64,000 nucleotides of DNA. Origin: Anniella stebbinsi (taxonomy: Eukaryota; Chordata; Lepidosauria; Squamata; Anniellidae). Positions within the stretch are counted from its first letter, which is position 1. The number at the start of each line of letters is the position of its first letter. The notes beneath the pieces were generated by a model that saw only the letters and a program-made list of their open reading frames with translations, was not told where the DNA came from and ran no database searches. Position numbers and translations under genes: made by a program. The stretch is from contig JARDYH010000001.1 of assembly GCA_029215795.1 (NCBI GenBank), positions 295,808,654 to 295,872,653 of the forward strand, read 5' to 3'. Positions 57,011 through 64,000 of the stretch are shown in pieces.

Positions 57011-57013
57011 ACT

Positions 57014-59737
57014 GTGTTGGATCGAGGATCTGCCTTCTGTGAATGGAAGAGCTCCGCTCACGCAAGGTGCTTCTGCCTGATTTTGTCCCCCCCCCACACA
57101 CACACACACAGAGCTCACCCCATTCAGCAAGATCTCCCACCTATCTGTGTAGCATTTGGGGGGGACCGGAGGGGCTGTGCTGAGGATGAGGGGGTGGAGA
57201 ATTTCTTTTCGGCCAGCCCAGATGTATGAGCCTAAATCCGGATGCAACTCATAATGAGCTGCATGGCTGGAAAAGAGGTTTTTACCTGGCTTCCCCATAT
57301 CCTCATGTAACGCTCGGCTTTTTATGCCTCACTCAGCCCCCTTCTCTCAAATGCCTTGACTGACACCCTCAGCACATGCTGGCCTTTGATAGTTCTTATC
57401 AACTGGGGCAGAGAGGGGAGTGGTAGAACAACCACTTATTGCTTCAAATACCATTTCTTATTCAAGATGATAGGAGGTGGGTCGTTGTCTCCAGAAAGAA
57501 GAAAGCTAATATGTAGGATTATTTGGTAAGGATAAAATCCCATCAAATTTGAAGCATGTGGACCCACCCACATCACTAGGAATGGCCTGAAGCATTCTGC
57601 TGTCTGAGGTGAAGAACAAGATGGTGCCCTCTTGGACTGGCAGTTGAATTTTTCTTCAACACTGGCGATGGGACAGCATCTTTCACCACATCTGAAGGCA
57701 AAAAGCTAGATTACGAAGCACAGTGCAGGCTGCTTAGCATATACTTCTCTCCTACCACACCTCATTGCTGTTTCCCAGCATCCACTGCCCAAGGTGGCCG
57801 CTTCACGCTACCTAATGGTAGGACGGGCCCTGCACATCACACTGACCAAGAAACCCATACAGTGATTTGGTGTTAACCTTTTTTTTAAAAAAGGTCCAGT
57901 CAAACAGCATTTGTTTTTCTTCTTCGCACATGTTAGCCAACATGTGGGAACACTCTGCCCTGGTTACAAAATAAGAATAATAGTGACCTTCCTCACGGGG
58001 CCTGTTGCAAAAGGAAACATAACAAAAAATTGTAAAGTACTGGGCAGACTGAAAATGCTGAATAAATGATAAGGTGTAGTACTCTATCTCATTCATATAT
58101 TTTTTGAGGAAAATCATTTGGTTTCAATCCATGGGAAATCATTACAAGAGAGGGGGAAATGGGAAGGAAAGGGATAAGCATTTAATGGTTTTTTAAAAAA
58201 TGTAAACAGTGCACACCTGCACTTGGACAGGAACTTAAATTGAGGCCTGAAATGTTTCTTGATCTACGTTTTAAGTAAAAAACAGGAGCAAATTCTTTCA
58301 GACTTTCCCAGACTATAGCAGTGCCCTTGACAATCAGATAACCTATAGACCACAAAATCTGAAATATGTCATGAAGACTTTATTTTACTGCCTGATGTTC
58401 CTTGGCCCTGTTGCTTTTCTCAAAATCTGCTCACCCACACAAAGCTTGATAGACTATACAAGCAAAACTAAAAAGTGAGACCATCAAATCCAGATTTCAT
58501 GAAAAGGGGCAGCATGCAACAGAACAGAGTGGTACAAGTAAAGGAAGCCTGCGATTTAGCAATATTGTTTGCCTCCTATTTCCCTGAGAGATAGAAGGTT
58601 CAGGGCTGTCTTAAACAAGATTCTTCAAGAGGAGACATTGAGTTTTATTCACAAGTGTCTAAGTTAAGTCCTGCAGCAAGAGAAGGCAGCGGTGATGTCA
58701 AGACCAGCAACCCAAAATTCAACAGTTTGAGCATACAAGGCTAGCCAGGTGTCTTCAAGACATTCTTCCAGCAGCTGGCATAGGCAGAACCAGACTATTG
58801 TCCTCCCTTCAACCTGTAAGAGGGCATAATTTCTAGGGAAACACATGCTTTTTCTTACACTAGACCATAGGTGGGGCATTAGTTTTAGATGGGGAGCCGA
58901 GCTGCACTTCATTAGGTCCTCTGTGGGCCAGATGATATAGGTGGGTGTGGCAATGCCAGCTGATATCATTGCTCCTCTCTAGCCTAACTTGCCTTTCTCT
59001 ATGCCTGGAGAAAGATACTTGGTCAAATAGATTTGATGGGAGCAGAGAAGAGCAGCTGTTACTCCATGTGCTGGCCAAATTCCCTGCTGCCTACATCCCA
59101 GCTGTTGTTGCCAATGTCAGATTGGAGATAACAGTAGGAGGGATTTCTTCATGGGTGGAGCTTAGAGGCTGAGCCCACCCCCTTGAAAAACCCAAGAAGG
59201 CTCTGCAAGTCAGATGGGAAATCTCCACGTGCCAAAATATGTTCCCCTAACCTAATGGATTCAGAAGGCTCCTTGCTACAGCAGATGGGAGCTTCCGGAT
59301 GAGCTGTTTACTCTGGTGTGACTACTCTTTGTTAACCCCCTTTTTAAGGGGCATCCCCATGACACCAACCACTGGTGAGTATCCAATCACTGGCTTGCCA
59401 TGTGCCTCTGTGTGTTTTTATACCTCAGAAAAGCTCACTTTAAAAAAACACACGGAAAGGCAGCACAACCTCCACAGCTGTAGATAGCCTTAGTGTTGCT
59501 ACTCTTCCAACCTTTAAAAGAGGCACTGTTTAGATGTGTGCATTGACATATGCGGAAGGTGAACCTATCACCATTTCACACACCTCTTTCCCTATCCTTT
59601 GTTCCAGCACTCCAGCATGTTCTGTCCTGCTTGATTGCAGAACAGAAGAATCCATCTCCCATCTTTCTCTGCCCTCTCCTGTGAGATCCTACTCAGAGGC
59701 CATACACCCCAAATTTGAAGAATTCCACTGTGCTTTA
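57014..59737. other. Mostly unassigned intergenic sequence
   Basis: A (ca)n run at 57093-57109. The stretch 57580-57835 (atggcctgaagcattctgct ... ggtaggacgggccctgc) resembles an old DNA-element copy with ggcc-type ends. No gene recognised; minus-strand ORFs at 57812-58117 and 58664-59078 show no domain. Confidence 0.35.
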
Positions 59738-59875
59738 GGCCAGACCTACACCAAGCAGGATCTAACACTATGAAAGCAGTTTGAAAACGGTATCTGGAAT
59801 GTGCCATGGGCCCAAAACAGTTGTCAGTGCACTTCGATACCATTATAAAGCAGTAGTGTAGATCCTGCCTCAGAG
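59738..59875. repeat. MITE copy of the aagcaggat family
   Basis: It contains aggccagacctacaccaagc, aacactatgaaagcagttt and cattataaagcagtagtgta with gatcctgcc. It matches half of the full copy at 61378-61601. Confidence 0.65.
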
Positions 59876-61105
59876 TCAGGAATTAATTAGTAGAAATGCA
59901 TGGGTCTGCTGCTTGCATCTCTGATGCCTCCAGACTCTTCTTTACCTTTTTGCCCCTGCTGGTTCACCCAACCTGAGCCACCTGGCAGAAATCCCAGCTC
60001 CCAATTGAGCTGCTGCCCAATCTATGAGTGGGTTTTTTTTTGTTATTATTAGATTTTCTTCATTTGCCAATACAATACAAGCCATAAACCCATCACCCCC
60101 TTCTGCTCCCATTCCCTCCCCTTTAGATTTCCCCCTCCCTTCATCGAATTATCCTGTATTTAAAGAATACGTTTTGTGTGTATAAGTAAAATCATTAAGA
60201 AAAATGGGGTAAGTTGATAGTTACATAGAAAAATAAATAAAAATCAAAATGAAATGAAAGCAGGTCTCTTTGCTGGCCTGCACTGGTTTTACAACAGATC
60301 ACATTACTCTGTATATAATTCAAGAAAATGTTCCCATATTGATTGGAATTGATTTTCTTTACAAAATTTGGCCCTTTCATGAGCAACTAAGGTCAATGGA
60401 TCTTGAGCGTGCAATGTTATGTTTATATAAAGATTTTTTTTTAATGATGTTTCTTCATAATAGTTATGAGAACTTTGGATTGCATTCCCCATCCCAGTTT
60501 TGTATTTTGAGCAGGTGGGGAAAGTAGCAGCTGTGGTCTCTTTAAATCTATGCTTGTTTTGGCATTCCTGCATGCATCCTCCACCCCATTTTGTTGCTGC
60601 TTTCCAATCCCTGAGGGAGCAGAACGGGTTCCTCTGCAGAGAGGAGGGAAGGAAGGGAGTTTCCTGTTCCCTGGGGAGGAGGATCAGCAGAGTGGGGCCT
60701 TGGGCAACCCACAGTGATCAGCTCCAAATTCTGCCTGTGGGTGGCCCAATCTGAGCTAACCAGTCAGCAGGAGAGGGGGGCACAGTGGAGTCCTACGGCA
60801 GCAGGGACACAGCATTGCAATGAATGGATAAAATTAGGAGCTTCCCAGCTGGAAGCATTCTCAGTCAACTGGTATCATAAGCAATGGGCTGAACCTACTC
60901 CTGGAAACAGGCAATTAACGCACATTTTGCATGACAGATACAGCTTGACCAGTACAGTATTATTAATTTTGCCAGATCAATATTTCAGGTCACTGATAAA
61001 ACTATCAGCCACATGTACTATTATTATAAAAATTCAAGTAGCTTGTAGTAGCATGAGTTAGATGTCTCAGCTTAATTTTGTTTTATATATTTATTATTTG
61101 ATTCA
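59876..61105. other. Unassigned intergenic sequence
   Basis: A T-run at 60031-60038 and a CT-rich stretch at 60095-60140. No gene or family recognised with confidence. Confidence 0.35.
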
Positions 61106-61690
61106 GTGTCGGCTTCAGGTTTTGGAGCAAGACCCCCTCAATGGCCCCTTCCCTTAATGAGTCTACTTTTTCAGCACCATCGTCACTAGCAGCTATTGCG
61201 TCTCCTTCTCTTTCTCGTCCTTGTTACTACTTGCTTGCTTGACAGGTAGAGAACCGGTTAGCAAGCAAGCAGTGGCATTTACAGCTTCTCTTTCTCACCA
61301 GTACCGATATCTGGGCCGGAGCAAGAGGGAAATGCACAAGCAGGTTGCAATGGTGAAGTAGGAGGAGGAACAAGCCAGGGGCCTAATCCACAACAAGCAG
61401 GATATAGTGGTATGAAAGTGGTATATAAAAGGCAGGAGCCACACCAAGTGGTATGAAAGCGGTATATGGTATGTGTCAATGGGTCCCAACAGTTGTCAGT
61501 GCCCTTCAGTACCGCTATAAAGCAGTAGTGTGGCTCCTGCCTTTTATATACTGCTTTCATACCGCTTTCATAGTGCAATATCCTGCTTGGTGTGGATTAG
61601 GCCAGCGAGTGCTAGAGCAGTGGGATGCTGCTGAGGTGTGAGCTCTTGCCAGCTGCCTGACCATGCCTACCTTTGACATTGGCCCTAATT
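61106..61690. repeat. Repeat shared with 25640-25950, interrupted by a MITE
   Basis: It contains cttgcttgcttgacagg, atctgggccggagcaagagg and acaagcaggttgcaatggtg before the MITE, and ctgcctgaccatgcctacc after it. Block order matches the other copy. Confidence 0.6.
61378..61601. mobile_element. Complete MITE of the aagcaggatat family
   Basis: The ends are gggcctaatccacaacaagc and, inverted, gcctaatccacaccaagc. The arms ggtatgaaagtggtatataa and aggcaggagccacacc are mirrored by ggctcctgccttttatatac and ctttcataccgctttcat. The flanking cag/ccag is a possible 3-4-bp duplication. The ~220-bp hairpin has no coding capacity. Confidence 0.75.
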
Positions 61691-62278
61691 TAAATATTTA
61701 TAGTCTGCTATCCAGTTTGAAAAAACAAGTTATTATTGTTAGTTTCCCATCTCCCCAAGATCAAGGGTTATATGGAATCGTGTAACTGGAGGAACTTTTT
61801 TTAAAAAAATGTCATACTTTATCCATCCATCTGCAATGAACCATTCTATGGACTCCATGTGTAACAAAAATGTTCATTTATTGAGAACACGATGCAGTGA
61901 CCCCACCAAATTAGCCAATCCACCATACAGTTGAGAAATTACAGAATGTTGTCAGGTCCTAGATGGCCCATGGGGAATGGCTTATATGTCTCTACTATGC
62001 ACGAAAATGGAAGGTTTAACTACATTCCTTCTGTTCATTGAACAATGTACTCAGTAAATGTCCTGGTCTTTTCAGAACCTTGCATTACTAGTTGCAACAC
62101 ATTCAAGGAGGTTACACATTGTGCGTGGAAGTAGGACTTTTCATGCCACAGTTTAGCAACATGAAAGATGCTAACACCAAGAGTTATAGCTATACAGTAA
62201 GACAACACTAACAAGACTATAATTCTGTACATACTGTTTATTTTCACATAATAGCAGTGACCACATGCTAGATGTTAT
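61691..62278. other. Unassigned intergenic sequence
   Basis: No gene or family recognised. Confidence 0.4.
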
Positions 62279-62545
62279 GAACCAATGTGATATAGTGGTT
62301 ATAGGGAAAGGGTGGTGAATGTGTGGTTGCTAGTCTACAGCCCCATATCCTTCACCATTAGCTATCCTAGTTAGGGCTGATAGGAGCTGCAGTCCAACAA
62401 CATCTGGAGGGCCACACTTTCTCCACCTCTGTTACAGAGTGTCAGACTAGGGCTGGGAAGACCCCAGTTCAAATCCTCACACAGCCATGAACTGAACTAT
62501 TCCAGCCATGAAACTAACCTTGGGTCAGTCACCAAGCTCCATCAG
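62279..62545 (+). mobile_element. CORE-SINE split by a foldback MITE
   Basis: The head aaccaatgtgatatagtgg ends at gttatag (62298-62304). It resumes at gttacag (62431-62437) with agtgtcagactagggctg, agttcaaatcctcac and cttgggtcagtcacc. The join restores the tRNA A and B box regions. The 3' part is truncated or decayed. Confidence 0.7.
62305..62430. mobile_element. Foldback MITE-like copy inside a SINE
   Basis: The left arm is ggaaagggtggtgaatgtgt and the right arm is aacatctggagggccacac with tttctccacctct. It is flanked by gttatag and gttacag, 6 of 7 matching, giving the best estimate of the duplication length for this family (7-8 bp, hAT-like). Confidence 0.7.
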
Positions 62546-63425
62546 ACGAGTGAGTGTTTTATTGCAAGTTTGTTACTCACAGATTTTCGTGGGTCCCTCT
62601 CATGACATTGTCTGCCTCCCGCACACCTCCCAACACTTCTTCACACCACCAAAAAAACCCCACACACAACCCACTAAGTCGAACTTATTTTTTGAAATGG
62701 AACTTGCCATGATCTCCTGCTGTGTGCAGGAGTAGCATCATGATCAAAACGGCCCACGGAATGGGCCATGTGCAGATTGTTTACTTCCTCTTTCAAAAGA
62801 GGACGTAATGAGGGACAAATGTGCTGGCAGCGAAGTGACGGTAAGCAAACGCGATTTTCCCGTGTGGTGGTGCTCACCACCTCTTAGCCCAATATTGAGA
62901 GGGTAAAAGGAGAAAGGACAATGTACATCCACTTGAACGACTTGGAGGAAAGATGAGATACAAACATCGTAGCAATAATTTATGTAGTTCCCACACTGCT
63001 ATCCCTACTTTATCAGGTCTTCATGGATATGTCTCAATGGTTTCTTGTTTTTTAAAATTCCTCTGCCGCTTCATCCCTGCTGACCCATGCCTTGATGTCG
63101 TTGCACGCCTACATGATCTCACATATTTTTCTCCATTCAAAATATGGAAATGATGGTCCCTTAGAGGCAGTCAGCTTTATGGCACTTACAGACATGCACT
63201 GTTTGAGCCACTGAGGCATCGTGGAAGCAGGGCCATGCAGAGCTGGTAATATGCTCAGGCCAGATGGGAAGTGTGTGCCTCCCCATTTCAAACTGCTCAT
63301 TAAGTATTTTTTATGTTTATGTTTTTAATGCCCACCAACATGTCCGTTCTACATAACACCTTCATATTAAACCTGTTCTACAACACTATTTGCTGTACAA
63401 ATAGTTGCAACAACAATAGAACGGT
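62546..63425. other. Unassigned intergenic sequence
   Basis: No gene or family recognised. Confidence 0.4.
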
Positions 63426-63427
63426 CC

Positions 63428-63528
63428 TTCATCATTATCAAACATTATCATTATCATCATCATCACCCTCACGGTATCATCATCATTATTATCATTGATA
63501 ACTATCATCATCATTACCTCACCCTCCA
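63428..63528. repeat. ATC/ATT-rich microsatellite
   Basis: Interrupted (atc)n and (att)n runs such as catcatcatcaccctcacgg and catcattattatcattg. ORFs on both strands here are low-complexity. Confidence 0.9.
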
Positions 63529-63950
63529 CTCCAGAGATTATATGCCATGGAGAAGACTGAGGAAAGAGATGCAGTAAGGACAACCATCGCAACTTAGGCA
63601 CATATATCCCCACCCCGCATGCGGCATGGCCTTCTGGAACTTGTAGTCTGACTGTGGTATTCACAACGGACGGCTTCTGCGCTGTTTCCGCAATGCGGGC
63701 TCCTCGCTTCTCGATGGGCCGCTTACGCTACGGCAGCAGTAGCATAAGCTAGGGGGGACCCCCTCATCGGAGTGCCCCCTCAAAATTGTGGGCCCCAAGC
63801 CAACTGGCCCCACTGGGCCCCCCTCTGCACGACCTTGCATGGAAGCATGCCCACCGGGTTGTTTTCAGATGCAGAAATTCTCTATGCTCAGGAGCTTGGG
63901 GGGAAACAGTTCATGGCCTCCCATTTAAAACGTGTTATATCATAATCTAG
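63529..63950. other. Unassigned sequence with a GC-rich patch
   Basis: GC-rich from about 63665 to 63840 with cgcttacgctacggcagcag. A ggccccactgggcccccct block suggests an old repeat. No gene seen. Confidence 0.35.
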
Positions 63951-63951
63951 C

Positions 63952-64000
63952 CTTCCTCACCTGGAGCCCTCCAGATATGCTGGATTGTAACCCACCCCCA
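63952..64000. repeat. Foldback MITE-like repeat, cut by the window end
   Basis: ccttcctcacctggagccct and ccagatatgctggattgtaa are the left arm of the foldback family; the other arm lies outside the window. Confidence 0.6.

Larger units (their letters stand above)
52764..57013 (+). mobile_element. Near-complete PIF/Harbinger DNA transposon
   Basis: The terminal inverted repeats are ggctcaattcggatgacacg at 52767 and cgtgtcgtccgaattgagcc ending at 57010, one mismatch over 20 bp. The flanks are act/act, or cactg/cactg if the ambiguous end bases are counted. The 4.24-kb element carries the two genes usual for the superfamily: a partner protein (53022-54440, broken) and a DDE transposase (54738-56190, broken). 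A polyadenylation signal follows. Base composition inside the genes is far richer in G+C than the flanks. It is the only element here with recognisable transposase coding. Confidence 0.92.

Noticed and set aside
63428..63528. CRISPR-like or direct-repeat array
   Set aside because: The repeats are 3-bp microsatellite units in a vertebrate context, not spaced direct repeats.

Overview
This is a stretch of vertebrate nuclear genome, most likely from a squamate reptile (lizard or snake). I see no host protein-coding gene, tRNA or rRNA gene. What can be read is a layered deposit of transposable elements: CR1 LINEs with the octamer tail, L2-like LINE 3' ends with the 'aaataaataaata' tail, a decayed L1-type LINE, tRNA-headed CORE-SINEs of the MIR type, several hAT-like and PIF/Harbinger-like DNA transposon families, and abundant microsatellites. 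The taxon is an inference from this mixture.

Layout. 0-10 kb: a hAT-like element (719-1516), L2-like and CR1 LINE tails, and several copies of a 110-bp foldback repeat. 10-12 kb: paired gtgacc-type MITEs, then a Harbinger-like nonautonomous element with a Z-DNA-prone core. 12.7-15.2 kb: a decayed L1. 16-24.3 kb: two unusual hAT-like elements (16143-19315 and 22312-24118) with the same termini and perfect 8-bp target duplications but unrelated cores: a giant AT-rich inverted repeat of ~150-bp units, and five GC-rich palindromes at a 241-249-bp period. 25-39 kb: old repeats, purine/pyrimidine tracts and a CR1 3' end (37230-37612). 39.5-49.4 kb: more Harbinger-like nonautonomous elements, SINEs and L2-like tails. 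52767-57010: a near-complete PIF/Harbinger transposon with terminal repeats, a DDE transposase broken by one frame change, and a two-exon partner gene broken by stops. 57-64 kb: old repeats, nested MITEs and an ATC/ATT-rich microsatellite.

How parts relate. The Harbinger copy supplies the only recognisable transposase. The many short elements starting GGSC... with 3-4-bp duplications are candidates for non-autonomous relatives of that superfamily, and the elements with 7-8-bp duplications look hAT-like; no hAT transposase lies here. Several insertions sit inside others, so relative ages can be read directly: the 22312 hAT-like element inside a gtgacc MITE; the 42382 element and the 62305 foldback each inside a CORE-SINE; the 39018 SINE inside a foldback copy; the 61378 MITE inside an older repeat.
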